Below the pieces are notes generated by a model. It made no database searches. It worked only from the letters and a program-made list of their open reading frames with translations, and had not been told where the DNA came from. From positions 62,001-126,000 of the forward strand of contig NZ_JARVRW010000002.1 in assembly GCF_030209475.1 (NCBI RefSeq): 64,000 bases of DNA, written 5' to 3'. Each line of letters begins with the position of its first letter. Within the stretch, counting starts at the first letter, position 1. The DNA comes from Microbacterium sp. lyk4-40-TSB-66 (GTDB lineage Bacteria > Actinomycetota > Actinomycetes > Actinomycetales > Microbacteriaceae). Positions 9,666 through 18,321 of the stretch are shown piece by piece. Both the position numbers and the translations under genes were made by a program.

Positions 9666-9751
9666 TCAGGTGTCCTCGATGTCGCGCGGCAAGTCCTCCC
9701 AGCCTACCGACCCCCTCCGACATGAGCGCGGGAGGGGCGGGGCGGGGACTC

Positions 9752-9757
9752 TAGAAT
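9752..9757 (+). promoter_or_regulatory. -10 hexamer for leaderless serC transcript
   Basis: TAGAAT ends six bases before the serC ATG at 9764, with no Shine-Dalgarno between. This is the spacing expected when transcription starts at or next to the start codon, as is common in actinobacteria. Confidence 0.6.
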
Positions 9758-9763
9758 CGGTCC

Positions 9764-10885
9764 ATGCCGCACGTGGAACTCCCCAGCGAACTCCTGCCCG
9801 CCGACGGCCGCTTCGGGTGCGGCCCCTCGAAGGTGCGCGGTGCGCAGCTCGAGGCCCTCGTCACCCGCGGAGCGTCGATCCTCGGCACCTCGCACCGGCA
9901 GGCCCCCGTCAAGAACCTCGTCGCCAGCACGCGCGAACGGCTGTCGCAGCTGCTCCGTCTGCCCGAGGGCTACGAGATCATCCTGGGCAACGGCGGGTCG
10001 ACCGCCTTCTGGGATGCCGCGGCGTTCGGCCTCATCGACACCCGCAGCCAGAACCTGGTCTTCGGCGAGTTCGGCGGCAAGTTCGCCTCCGCGGCCGCCG
10101 CTCCCTGGTTGCAGGCCCCCGACGTGCGCAAGGCCGCGCCGGGCACGCGGACGGTCGCCGAGGTGGTCGAGGGCGTCGACGTCTACGCCTGGCCGCACAA
10201 CGAGACCTCGACCGGCGTGTCCGCTCCGATCGAGCGCGTCCGGGCGGATGCCGGTGCGCTGACCGTCATCGATGCGACGAGCGCCGCGGGCGGCATCGAC
10301 TTCGATGTGACGCAGGCCGACGTGTACTACTTCGCGCCGCAGAAGAACCTCGGCTCCGACGGGGGCCTCTGGTACGCCGCCGTGTCGCCGGCCGCCATCG
10401 AGCGCATCGAGCGCATCGCGGCATCCGACAGGTACATCCCCGAGTTCCTGAGCCTGAAGAACGCCCTCGACAACTCCCGCCTCCAGCAGACGCTCAACAC
10501 CCCCGCGTTGGCGACCCTGCTGCTGCTCGACGAGCAGCTCGGCTGGATCCTCGACAACGGCGGCCTGTCCTGGGCCGCCGCGCGCACGGCGGAGTCGTCG
10601 TCGGCCCTGTACGAGTGGGCCGATGCGAGCACCGTCGCGACCCCCTTCGTGTCCGACCCCGCCGACCGCTCGCCCGTCGTCGTCACCATCGACTTCGACG
10701 ACAGCATCGACGCGGCCGCGATCGCCAAGAGCCTCCGCGCGAACGGCATCGTCGACACCGAGCCGTACCGCAAGCTCGGGCGCAACCAGCTGCGGGTCGC
10801 GACGTTCGTCTCGATCGAGCCCGCCGACGTGCGTCGCCTCATCGGCGCGATCGACTACACGATCGAGAACCTGCCCCGCGCCTGA
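9764..10885 (+). CDS. serC: Phosphoserine aminotransferase
   Basis: 373-residue class-V PLP aminotransferase that converts 3-phosphohydroxypyruvate and glutamate to O-phosphoserine in serine synthesis. It belongs to the actinobacterial SerC type: RFGCGPSKVR near the start, a GNGGSTAFWDAA cofactor region, the VIDATSAAGG segment, and the PLP lysine in YYFAPQKNLGSDGG. The length is normal. The TAGAAT box six bases upstream and lack of a ribosome-binding site suggest a leaderless mRNA. A strong hairpin follows at 10901-10937. No other serine-pathway gene is adjacent. Confidence 0.95.
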   Translation: MPHVELPSELLPADGRFGCGPSKVRGAQLEALVTRGASILGTSHRQAPVKNLVASTRERLSQLLRLPEGYEIILGNGGSTAFWDAAAFGLIDTRSQNLVFGEFGGKFASAAAAPWLQAPDVRKAAPGTRTVAEVVEGVDVYAWPHNETSTGVSAPIERVRADAGALTVIDATSAAGGIDFDVTQADVYYFAPQKNLGSDGGLWYAAVSPAAIERIERIAASDRYIPEFLSLKNALDNSRLQQTLNTPALATLLLLDEQLGWILDNGGLSWAAARTAESSSALYEWADASTVATPFVSDPADRSPVVVTIDFDDSIDAAAIAKSLRANGIVDTEPYRKLGRNQLRVATFVSIEPADVRRLIGAIDYTIENLPRA

Positions 10886-10900
10886 CGCCCGGTCGAATCG

Positions 10901-10937
10901 ACGAAGGCCGTCCCGCATCGTGCGGGACGGCCTTCGT
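10901..10937. terminator. Bidirectional terminator between serC and the DUF3027 gene
   Basis: 17-bp perfect stem (10901-10917 with 10921-10937) and a 3-base loop, between convergent genes. The stem base is ACGAAGG/CCTTCGT. No U-run, but CGTTCGT follows. Confidence 0.8.
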
Positions 10938-10946
10938 CGTTCGTGC

Positions 10947-11552
10947 TCAATAGCTGCGGTCGCCCTCGTCTTCGTCCTCGTCGGAGCGGTCGGGCTCGTC
11001 GTCGTCCGTCTCGTCGAGGTCGTCGTCCGCCGCGTCGGGGTCGTCGTCGGCCGCGTCGGGGTGGTCGGCGTCGAGTTCGTCGATGTCGACACCGTCGAGG
11101 TCGCCGGCGTGGAAGCGCGCCTTCGGCTCGTCTTCGTCGTCGTCCACCTCGTCGTCGACGTCGTCGGTGTCGTCGTCGTCATCTTCGTCGAGATCGTCAT
11201 CGTCCTCGTCGATGACGGCCGCGGCCACCTGCGCCGCCTGGTACTCGGCCAGGCGCGTCGCCCACGGCACCCAGTCGGGGGCGAGCAGGGCTCCCTCCCC
11301 CGGCAGCAGTTCGACCTCGAGCACGGTGGGATCGGCCCCCTCGACCACGGCGACGCTCACCGTCCAGAACCAGCCCGGGTACCCGGAGAGGCGCGTGTGG
11401 AAACGCAACGACACGGCACCGTCGTCTTCGGCCGTGTACCCGGCCGCGGGGCCGACGGTGTCGGCCGGCGTGATCTCGTGGAGGGCGGAGAGCGCCAGGT
11501 CGTGGGCGCCGGTCAGACGCTCGTCGACGGGCTGCTCAGGCTTCGAAGTCAT
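10947..11552 (-). CDS. DUF3027 protein with long acidic tail
   Basis: 201 residues. The first 110 match the actinobacterial DUF3027 pattern (AHDLALSALHEIT near the start, GYPGWFWTVSVAVVEG, LLPGEGALLAPDWVPW). Roughly the last 90 residues are overwhelmingly Asp and Glu, with few hydrophobic residues, and are certainly disordered. The gene overlaps the preceding cold-shock-domain gene by 17 bp, so the two are cotranscribed and likely coupled. The function of DUF3027 is unknown; the pairing with a nucleic-acid-binding protein and the polyanionic tail suggest a role near nucleic acid or RNA polymerase, but this is inference. Confidence 0.88.
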   Translation of the reverse strand: MTSKPEQPVDERLTGAHDLALSALHEITPADTVGPAAGYTAEDDGAVSLRFHTRLSGYPGWFWTVSVAVVEGADPTVLEVELLPGEGALLAPDWVPWATRLAEYQAAQVAAAVIDEDDDDLDEDDDDDTDDVDDEVDDDEDEPKARFHAGDLDGVDIDELDADHPDAADDDPDAADDDLDETDDDEPDRSDEDEDEGDRSY

Positions 11553-11919
11553 CGGCGACCTTGCGCAGCACGGCCGCGATCTTCTGCGCGTGAGGGCCGT
11601 TGGGGTAGCGACCGCGTCGCAGGTCGCCGCCGATGCCGTCGAGGAGCTTGACGAGGTCTTCGACGATGATCGCCATGTCGTCGGCGGGCTTGCGGGAGCG
11701 CTTGGAGAGGCTCACCGGGGCGTCGAGGACGCGCACGGACAGGGCCTGGGGGCCGCGCTTGCCGTCGGCGACGCCGAACTCCAGTCGTGTCCCGGCCTTG
11801 GGCCCGGGGGTTCCGGCGGGCAGAGCCGTGGCGTGCAGGAACACGTCCTGGCCGTCATCGGTGCTGATGAAGCCGAAGCCCTTCTCGTCGTCGTAGAACC
11901 TGACCTTGCCGGTGGGCAT
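11536..11919 (-). CDS. Cold-shock-domain protein with C-terminal extension
   Basis: 127 residues from the ATG at 11919 with GAGG eight bases upstream; longer in-frame readings cross the next gene's promoter and are not supported. Residues 1-70 are a cold-shock domain with RNP1-like KGFGFIS and RNP2-like DVFLHA, binding single-stranded nucleic acid. Residues 75-127 are an extra helical region (SLSKRSRKPADDMAIIVEDL) ending in KIAAVLRKVADDFEA, not found in 66-residue CspA. Operon with the DUF3027 gene, which it overlaps. This extended form is distinct from the classic cold-shock protein at 20526-20726. Confidence 0.9.
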   Translation of the reverse strand: MPTGKVRFYDDEKGFGFISTDDGQDVFLHATALPAGTPGPKAGTRLEFGVADGKRGPQALSVRVLDAPVSLSKRSRKPADDMAIIVEDLVKLLDGIGGDLRRGRYPNGPHAQKIAAVLRKVADDFEA

Positions 11920-12025
11920 GGACACCTCGCTGAGTGTGTGCGCGAACGCGCGGCGGAACGCGGGACCCGATCGGATCCCGGTCTTCCAGCCTACGGCACC
12001 GCCGCCAGGCAGTAGGCTGAGGCCG

Positions 12026-12307
12026 ATGAGCACCCGCACCTCCGGCGGCAGCACGCCGGGCGACGACGTTCCCGTCCGCCGCATCGACCGCATCCTGGCG
12101 TTCATGTCGCTCGGGTTGCTCGTGCTGGCGCTCGTGTGCTTCTTCGCCATCATCATCGGCTCCACCGCCGGCGCCGATCTGGCCTCGGGCGTCTGGCCGG
12201 TCGTGAGCCTGCTCGTCCTCGTCACACCCCCCATCGCCTTCGGATGCCTCTTGGCCGTGCTCATCATGAGCTTCATCCGAAGGGCCCGGGCCAACAAGGC
12301 TCGTTGA
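12026..12307 (+). CDS. Small two-helix membrane protein, unknown function
   Basis: 93 residues from the ATG at 12026. After a polar 25-residue head come two transmembrane helices (about 27-48, FMSLGLLVLALVCFFAIIIG; about 57-84) and a basic tail (RRARANKAR), so both ends should be cytoplasmic. A TAGGCT box seven bases upstream could serve a leaderless transcript. The stop is one base before the next gene's GTG, so it should be cotranscribed with the XPB-partner gene. I do not recognise a functional family; such proteins are sometimes labelled as transporter ATPases, for which there is no sequence support. Confidence 0.75.
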   Translation: MSTRTSGGSTPGDDVPVRRIDRILAFMSLGLLVLALVCFFAIIIGSTAGADLASGVWPVVSLLVLVTPPIAFGCLLAVLIMSFIRRARANKAR

Positions 12308-12308
12308 C

Positions 12309-14036
12309 GTGGCCGAGACCTCCGCTCAACGCGCACTGGCGGTCTCGTTGGGCGCGCGCTCGGATGACGAGCTCGCGCGTCTGTTCGCCGATCGGCACAT
12401 CTCGCCGTCGGCGACCTGGCGCGACATGTTCGACGCGGCCGAGGCGTTACTCGATCCGGCATCGGTCGCCCGTGCGCTTCCGGCCCTCACCCGCCAGGAG
12501 TCGGACGCCCTGTTCGCCGCCGTCGACGGCACCCCCGCGACCGGCGACGTGCGTGACGAGCTGATCACCCAAGCCCTGGTCGGAGACGACGGCCGCCCCT
12601 TCCCGAGCGTGGTCGACGCGATCCGCGAGGCGCTGCCCGAGGGTGTCCCCGCCGCCGTCCCGCTCTCGCCCACGCCGTCCGTGGCCGAGACCGCCGCGGC
12701 ATCCGAGGCCGCCTTCACGTATGCCGCGTCCGTGGCCGACATCCTTCTGCAGACCCTCGAGGCCCCGCTCGGACGCATCGGGTCGGGCTCCCTCGGGGCG
12801 ACGGAGCGCCGTCGACTCGTCGACGCCGGAGCCGTCTCGACGCCCGCCGACGCGGATCTGCTGGTCGGTCTCGCGGCCGACGTCGGACTGCTGGGCGCGA
12901 ACGACCGCGCATGGCTCGTCTCCTCCGCCGGCCGGGAGTGGTTGCGCCTGCCCACCCTCGAACGGTGGCAGCACACGGCGGTGGCGCTGCGAGACGCCCT
13001 CCCCCGCGCGTACCGCTCGGCGGACGGCGGGTGGATCCCCGTCGCAGAGTGGGCCGGAGCGACCCCGTTCGACCCCGAGGGCGCGGACCGCGCGGCGCTG
13101 TGGGCTCGCCGGCTCCGGCGATGGGGACTCGTGGATGCCGCGGGGCGCACCGCCCCGTGGGCCGAACCCCTCGCCCGGGGAGGCGACGTCGACACCTCCG
13201 CCCTGCGTGAGCTCCTCCCGCCCGAGGTCGACCGCGTCTACCTCCAGAACGACCTCACCGCGATCGCGCCCGGCCCCCTCGCCCCGCACCTCGACGTGCG
13301 TCTGCGGTCGATGGCGGTGCGCGAGTCGCGGGCGCAGGCCTCGAGCTACCGCTTCAGCGCGTCGTCGATCGGCGCGGCGATCACGGCCGGCGAGACGGCC
13401 GACTCGCTTCGCGAGTTCCTCAGCGACATCTCGCTGACCGGGCTTCCGCAGCCTCTCGCGTACGTCATCGAACGCACGTCCGCCGAGCACGGGCGTGTGC
13501 GCGTGACGAGCGACCCGTCCACCCGTCTGACGCGCGTCGTGACCGACGACGAGACGCTACTGCGCTCGATGGAGATCGACCAGTCGCTGCGCTCGATCGC
13601 GCTGACGCGCACCGACGACGACGAACTGGTGTCGCACGTGTCGAGCGACGTCGTGTTCTGGGCGCTCACCGACGCGCACTACCCCGCCATCGCCGTCGAC
13701 GCCGACGGACGGCCGCGTGCGCTGGAGCGCGCGAAGCTGGCCCCCGGCACGCAGCCCGCCGCCGAACCCGCCGACGTCTACAGCGACCTGCTGCGGCGCC
13801 TGCACGACGGGGTCGGCGACTCGGATGCCGCGTGGCTCGAACGCGAGCTCGACCAGGCCGTCCGCGCCCGCGCCGTCATCGACGTGACCGTGCGCCTCCC
13901 CGACGGCTCGGCGCGCGTGTTCCGGCTGGAGGCGACGGGGTTGGGAGGCGGGCGGCTCCGCGGCCGCGACCGCGGTGCCGACGTGGAACGCACCCTGCCG
14001 CTGTCGCACATCGACGGCGTCGTCCCCGCCGAGTGA
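12309..14036 (+). CDS. Helicase-associated protein, partner of XPB
   Basis: 575 residues from a GTG at 12309, one base after the previous stop. It matches the actinobacterial helicase-associated protein found directly before the XPB gene (Rv0862c-like in mycobacteria). It has no Walker motifs. The N-terminal half is helical winged-helix-like (TWRDMFDAAEALLDP); the C-terminal third has an XPB N-terminal-like module (ERTSAEHGRVRVTSDPSTRL). Inference: a DNA-binding or regulatory partner for the helicase encoded 57 bp downstream. No biochemical role is known to me. Confidence 0.85.
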   Translation: MAETSAQRALAVSLGARSDDELARLFADRHISPSATWRDMFDAAEALLDPASVARALPALTRQESDALFAAVDGTPATGDVRDELITQALVGDDGRPFPSVVDAIREALPEGVPAAVPLSPTPSVAETAAASEAAFTYAASVADILLQTLEAPLGRIGSGSLGATERRRLVDAGAVSTPADADLLVGLAADVGLLGANDRAWLVSSAGREWLRLPTLERWQHTAVALRDALPRAYRSADGGWIPVAEWAGATPFDPEGADRAALWARRLRRWGLVDAAGRTAPWAEPLARGGDVDTSALRELLPPEVDRVYLQNDLTAIAPGPLAPHLDVRLRSMAVRESRAQASSYRFSASSIGAAITAGETADSLREFLSDISLTGLPQPLAYVIERTSAEHGRVRVTSDPSTRLTRVVTDDETLLRSMEIDQSLRSIALTRTDDDELVSHVSSDVVFWALTDAHYPAIAVDADGRPRALERAKLAPGTQPAAEPADVYSDLLRRLHDGVGDSDAAWLERELDQAVRARAVIDVTVRLPDGSARVFRLEATGLGGGRLRGRDRGADVERTLPLSHIDGVVPAE

Positions 14037-14079
14037 CGTCTCACGTCGGCGTGGTCGGCGCCTGCCGTCGCGAGCCCGG

Positions 14080-14085
14080 TAGAAT
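14080..14085 (+). promoter_or_regulatory. -10 hexamer upstream of the XPB helicase gene
   Basis: TAGAAT eight bases before the ATG at 14094, with no Shine-Dalgarno. It suggests a separate, probably leaderless, transcript for the helicase in addition to read-through from its partner gene. Confidence 0.55.
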
Positions 14086-14093
14086 CGAACGCT

Positions 14094-15743
14094 ATGGCTG
14101 ACGGCCCCCTCATCGTGCAGAGCGACCGCACCGTCCTCCTGGAGGTCGCACACCCTCAGGCGGAGACGGCGCGGCACGAGCTCGCCATCTTCGCCGAGCT
14201 CGAGCGCGCACCCGAGCACATCCACACGTACCGCATCACGCGTCTGGGGCTGTGGAACGCCCGCGCGGCAGGTCATGACGCCGACGCGATGCTCGACACC
14301 CTCGACCGATGGTCGCGCTTCCCGGTGCCGGCCTCGGTCAGCACCGACATCCGCGAGACGGTCAACCGCTACGGCCGTCTCGTGATCGAGCGCAACGACG
14401 ACAAAGAGCTCGTCCTGCGGTCCACGGATGCCGCCGTGCTCAGCGAGGTGTCGCGCAACAAGCGCATCGCGCCGCTGCTGATCGGCCACCCCACCCCCGA
14501 CAGCTTCCTCGTCGACGCGTGGGCCCGCGGCCACATCAAGCAGGAGCTGCTCAAGATCGGCTGGCCGGCCGAAGACCTCGCCGGATACACCCCCGGAACG
14601 CCCCACCCCATCGATCTCGCCGAAGACGGCTGGAGCCTGCGGCCGTACCAGCGACAGGCGGTGGACTCCTTCTCCGAGGGCGGCTCCGGTGTCGTGGTGC
14701 TCCCGTGCGGCGCCGGCAAGACCCTCGTGGGCGCAGGCGCGATGGCCGACACCCGCACCACCACGCTCATCCTCGTCACCAACACCGTGAGCGCACGGCA
14801 GTGGCGCGACGAGCTGCTGCGGCGCACGACCCTCACGGCGGAGGAGATCGGGGAGTACTCCGGTCAGGTCAAGGAGATCAAGCCCGTCACCATCGCGACG
14901 TACCAGATCCTCACCGCCAAGCGGAAGGGTCAATACGCCCACCTCGCGCTCCTCGACGCCCTCGACTGGGGCCTGGTGCTCTACGACGAGGTGCACCTGC
15001 TGCCCGCCCCCGTCTTCAAGCTCACGGCCGACCTGCAGGCCCGACGCCGGCTGGGACTCACGGCGACGCTGGTGCGCGAGGACGGGCGCGAGGGCGACGT
15101 CTTCAGCCTCATCGGGCCGAAGCGCTTCGACGCGCCGTGGAAAGAGATCGAGGCCCAGGGCTTCATCTCCCCCGCCGCCTGCTACGAGGTGCGCATCGAC
15201 CTCCCCGCCGGGGAGCGCCTTGAGTACGCGGCCGCCGCCGACGAGGACCGCTACCGTCTCGCGGCCACCGCGCCCGCGAAGATCGACGTCGCGCGCCGCC
15301 TCGTCGAACGGCATCCGGGTGAGCGCGTCCTCGTGATCGGGCAGTACCTCGACCAGATCGACGAGCTCGCCGAAGCCCTCGACGCCCCGCAGATCACCGG
15401 GGCGACGCCGATCCCTGAGCGCGAAGAGCTGTTCCAGGGTTTCCGCGACGGCAGCATCCCCCTGCTGGTGGTCTCGAAGGTCGCCAACTTCTCGGTCGAC
15501 CTGCCGGAGGCCTCGGTCGCGATCCAGGTGTCGGGCTCGTTCGGGTCGCGTCAAGAAGAGGCTCAGCGTCTCGGTCGGCTCCTCCGGCCGAAGCAGTCGA
15601 ACCACACGGCGAGCTTCTACACGCTCATCGCGCGCGACACGGTCGATCAGGATTTCGCCCAGAACCGCCAGCGGTTCCTCGCCGAACAGGGGTACGCGTA
15701 CACGATCCTGGATGCCGACGGAATCGACGCCGCGGCGGCCTGA
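14094..15743 (+). CDS. XPB-type DNA repair helicase
   Basis: 549-residue SF2 helicase of the XPB/Rad25 family (Rv0861c-like). N-terminal XPB-type domain about 10-70, then RecA-like domains: motif I PCGAGKT (about 203), motif II DEVH (about 302), motif III LTATLVRED, and motif VI EEAQRLGRLLRPK (about 485). All ATPase motifs are intact. Known family activity is ATP-dependent 3-prime to 5-prime unwinding; in mycobacteria the XPB homologue is implicated in repair. The gene follows its accessory partner by 57 bp. There is no bacterial equivalent of TFIIH, so the repair pathway is unclear. A Bax1-like nuclease is not encoded next to it. Confidence 0.93.
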   Translation: MADGPLIVQSDRTVLLEVAHPQAETARHELAIFAELERAPEHIHTYRITRLGLWNARAAGHDADAMLDTLDRWSRFPVPASVSTDIRETVNRYGRLVIERNDDKELVLRSTDAAVLSEVSRNKRIAPLLIGHPTPDSFLVDAWARGHIKQELLKIGWPAEDLAGYTPGTPHPIDLAEDGWSLRPYQRQAVDSFSEGGSGVVVLPCGAGKTLVGAGAMADTRTTTLILVTNTVSARQWRDELLRRTTLTAEEIGEYSGQVKEIKPVTIATYQILTAKRKGQYAHLALLDALDWGLVLYDEVHLLPAPVFKLTADLQARRRLGLTATLVREDGREGDVFSLIGPKRFDAPWKEIEAQGFISPAACYEVRIDLPAGERLEYAAAADEDRYRLAATAPAKIDVARRLVERHPGERVLVIGQYLDQIDELAEALDAPQITGATPIPEREELFQGFRDGSIPLLVVSKVANFSVDLPEASVAIQVSGSFGSRQEEAQRLGRLLRPKQSNHTASFYTLIARDTVDQDFAQNRQRFLAEQGYAYTILDADGIDAAAA

Positions 15744-15800
15744 TCCATAGCAGGGCGCGCCCATCGGTTCCATATCCAGCGGATTGCTGGGTCGTGTCAC

Positions 15801-15806
15801 GATAAT
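15801..15806 (+). promoter_or_regulatory. -10 hexamer for the response regulator gene
   Basis: GATAAT six bases before the ATG at 15813. The intervening GAGGTC could be a weak ribosome-binding site, but the spacing also fits a leaderless start. Confidence 0.5.
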
Positions 15807-15812
15807 GAGGTC

Positions 15813-16505
15813 ATGACAGCACCTCGCATCCTCGTCGTCGACGACGAACCGAACATCCGCGACCTGCTCATCACGAGTCTGCGCTTCGCCGGGTTCCAGG
15901 TGCGTGCCGTCGCGAACGGCGCGCAGACGATCTCGGCCGTGCTCGAGGAGGAACCCGACCTCATCGTGCTCGACGTGATGCTGCCCGACATGAACGGCTT
16001 CAGCGTCACCAAGCGTCTGCGCGGCGCGGGCTACACCGCGCCGATCCTGTTCCTGACGGCGAAGGACGAGACCGAAGACAAGATCGAGGGCCTGAACGCC
16101 GGAGGCGACGATTACGTCACCAAGCCGTTCAGCCTCGACGAGATCGTCGCCCGCATCCAGGCGATCCTCCGCCGCACGATGCAGGCCGACGAGGAGTCGA
16201 TCATCCGCACCGGCGAACTCACGATGGATCAGGACACGCACGACGTCAGCGTCGGCGACGTGTCGATCGACCTCAGCCCGACAGAGTTCAAGCTCCTGCG
16301 CTACCTCATGCTCAACCCCAATCGCGTGCTGTCGAAGGCGCAGATCCTCGACCACGTCTGGGAGTACGACTTCAACGGCGATGCCGGCATCGTCGAGAGC
16401 TACATCTCGTATCTCCGTCGCAAGATCGACCCGCACTCCTCCGAACCGCTGATCCAGACCAAGCGCGGCTTCGGCTACATGCTGAAGTCGGGCAAGACCG
16501 CCTGA
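15813..16505 (+). CDS. OmpR/PhoP-type response regulator
   Basis: 230 residues. Receiver domain 1-120 with acidic pocket (VVDDE), phospho-acceptor Asp in LIVLDVMLPDMNG (about 53), Thr in FLTAKD and Lys in YVTKPFS. Winged-helix DNA-binding domain about 130-228 (LSPTEFKLLRYLML, VESYISYLRRKID, GFGYML). Most similar in pattern to mycobacterial PhoP/TrcR and CseB-type regulators; the target is unknown, so no symbol is given. Cotranscribed with the sensor kinase that follows 16 bp later. Position downstream of the XPB pair does not suggest a stimulus. Confidence 0.92.
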   Translation: MTAPRILVVDDEPNIRDLLITSLRFAGFQVRAVANGAQTISAVLEEEPDLIVLDVMLPDMNGFSVTKRLRGAGYTAPILFLTAKDETEDKIEGLNAGGDDYVTKPFSLDEIVARIQAILRRTMQADEESIIRTGELTMDQDTHDVSVGDVSIDLSPTEFKLLRYLMLNPNRVLSKAQILDHVWEYDFNGDAGIVESYISYLRRKIDPHSSEPLIQTKRGFGYMLKSGKTA

Positions 16506-16521
16506 CGAGAAGGCATCCGCC

Positions 16522-18321
16522 CTGTCGCATCCCGACGATTCCCTCACGCGCTGGTGGCGCGGACTGAGCCTCCGCACCAAGGTCACCGGCGTCACCGTCA
16601 TGCTCTTGGCGATCGGTCTGTTCACGGCGGGCATCGGCACCATGGTCTTTCTGCGGACGACGCTGGTGAACAACCTCGACGAGCAGCTCGCCCAGCAGGC
16701 GGCGGGCAACATCGCCGACAGCGTGTTCACGATGACGCCCATCGACGGGCAGATCGTGTTCTCGCAGATCGAGAACGCGCCGCAGATCGGGTCGATGGTG
16801 GTCGTCTACGGCCCCGACGGCGAACGCAAGGCGTTCTACAACGGCACGGCATCCAAGACCCTGCCCCAGTTGCCGTCGACGTTCACGGTCGAGCAGACCT
16901 ACAGCCAGATCGATCGGCGCATCGAGCTCCACGACGCCGACTCGGGCCAGCATTTCCTGGCGCGCGTCGGCGTGCTGCAGGTGAACGGCAGCTCGGGCGT
17001 CTACACGCAGATGGTGATCCAGCCGCTCGCGCAGACCGATCGCATCGTCGCGGCGTACATCGGCATCTACGCCTTCGTCGCCCTGTTGATCCTCATCGCG
17101 ACCGCCCTGCTCACCCGGTGGCTCGTGACGTTGGCGTTCCGAAACCTCCGCCAGGTCGAGACGACCGCGATGGACATCGCCGCCGGTGACTTCAGCCAGC
17201 GACTGACCGACATCGTCCCCGATACCGAGGTGGGCCGGCTCAAGACCGCGATCAACGCGATGCTCGCGCGGATCGACGGCGCCCTGGGCCAACGGGATGC
17301 CACGGTGCGGCAGATGCGTCGCTTCATCGGCGACGCCAGCCATGAGCTGCGCACCCCCCTGGTCACGATGCGCGGATACGCGGAGCTGTACCGGATGGGC
17401 GCGATCCGCTCGGACGAGGATGTCGCGCAGTCGATGGAGCGCATCGAGAAGGAAGCCATCCGCATGGGCGCGCTGGTCGAGGATCTCCTCGCCCTCGCGC
17501 GTCTCGACGAGCGCCGCGACGTGACGATCATCCCGCTCGACCTGCGTCCGATCGCCCGCGACGCGGCTCTCGACCTGCGGGTCACCTCTCCCCAGCGAGA
17601 GGTGACCGTCGACGACACCACCTCGCGCGACGAGATCGTCCTGCCCACCATCACCCTCGATCCGCTGCTGGATGCCGGCGGGGATCCCACGACGGCCGCG
17701 AGCCGCCGGCGCGCCGCCCCGACCACATCGGCCATGGCGATCGCGGGTGCGACGCTGTCGCGGCTTCGGCGCAAGCCCCGGGATGCCGCCGAGTCGGCGT
17801 CGACGCCTGCCGACGGCGCTCCGACCGCGGCGCCCACCTCTCCGACCGGGGTGGTCCGCACGCCCGCGCGGATCGCGCCGATCGTCCTGGGAGACGAGAA
17901 CAAGGTGCGCCAGGTCGTGGCGAACCTCCTCGGAAACGCCCGCCGGTTCACCGGTGACGACTCTCCCATCGGTCTCCGCGTGGGCGTGGACGTCGAGAGC
18001 GACATGGGGTGGATCGAGATCATCGATCACGGCGAGGGCGTTCCGGAGCAGATCCGCGACCAGATCTTCCAGCGCTTCTGGCGCGCCGACACCTCCCGCA
18101 CCCGCGAGACGGGCGGGTCGGGCCTCGGGCTATCGATCGTGGCATCCATCGTCGACCTGCTGCACGGAACCGTCGAGGTGGTCGACACACCCGGTGGCGG
18201 CGCGACCTTCCGCGTCTCGCTCCCCCTCGCCGACCGGCGCGACGCCCAGGAGCACGCGCTCATCGAGACGCAGCCCCTCGAGCGTCTCCCCGCGGGGTAT
18301 CGGCCCGAGCCGACCGCCTGA
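16522..18321 (+). CDS. Sensor histidine kinase, probable CTG start
   Basis: Reading frame is open from a stop at about 16486. The first ATG, at 16600, would start inside the first transmembrane helix and has no ribosome-binding site. A CTG at 16522 has GAGAAGG eight to nine bases upstream and gives a normal cytoplasmic start (LSHPDDSLTRWWRGLSLRTK). Layout: TM1 about 22-50, extracytoplasmic sensor about 51-170, TM2 about 175-200, HAMP, HisKA with His274 (GDASHELRTPL), HATPase with N-box (VVANLLGNARRF) and GSGLGLSIV. About residues 370-453 is an Ala/Pro/Thr-rich insert splitting the ATPase region. Partner of the upstream regulator. Confidence 0.88.
   Translation: MSHPDDSLTRWWRGLSLRTKVTGVTVMLLAIGLFTAGIGTMVFLRTTLVNNLDEQLAQQAAGNIADSVFTMTPIDGQIVFSQIENAPQIGSMVVVYGPDGERKAFYNGTASKTLPQLPSTFTVEQTYSQIDRRIELHDADSGQHFLARVGVLQVNGSSGVYTQMVIQPLAQTDRIVAAYIGIYAFVALLILIATALLTRWLVTLAFRNLRQVETTAMDIAAGDFSQRLTDIVPDTEVGRLKTAINAMLARIDGALGQRDATVRQMRRFIGDASHELRTPLVTMRGYAELYRMGAIRSDEDVAQSMERIEKEAIRMGALVEDLLALARLDERRDVTIIPLDLRPIARDAALDLRVTSPQREVTVDDTTSRDEIVLPTITLDPLLDAGGDPTTAASRRRAAPTTSAMAIAGATLSRLRRKPRDAAESASTPADGAPTAAPTSPTGVVRTPARIAPIVLGDENKVRQVVANLLGNARRFTGDDSPIGLRVGVDVESDMGWIEIIDHGEGVPEQIRDQIFQRFWRADTSRTRETGGSGLGLSIVASIVDLLHGTVEVVDTPGGGATFRVSLPLADRRDAQEHALIETQPLERLPAGYRPEPTA

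Noticed and set aside
10623..11651. Plus-strand ORF with Val-rich, membrane-like stretch
   Set aside because: Antisense of the Asp-rich DUF3027 tail; the Val-rich run is an artefact of GAC/GTC complementarity.
13557..16742. 1061-codon minus-strand ORF
   Set aside because: Spans the helicase pair and the response regulator in antisense; composition typical of shadow frames.
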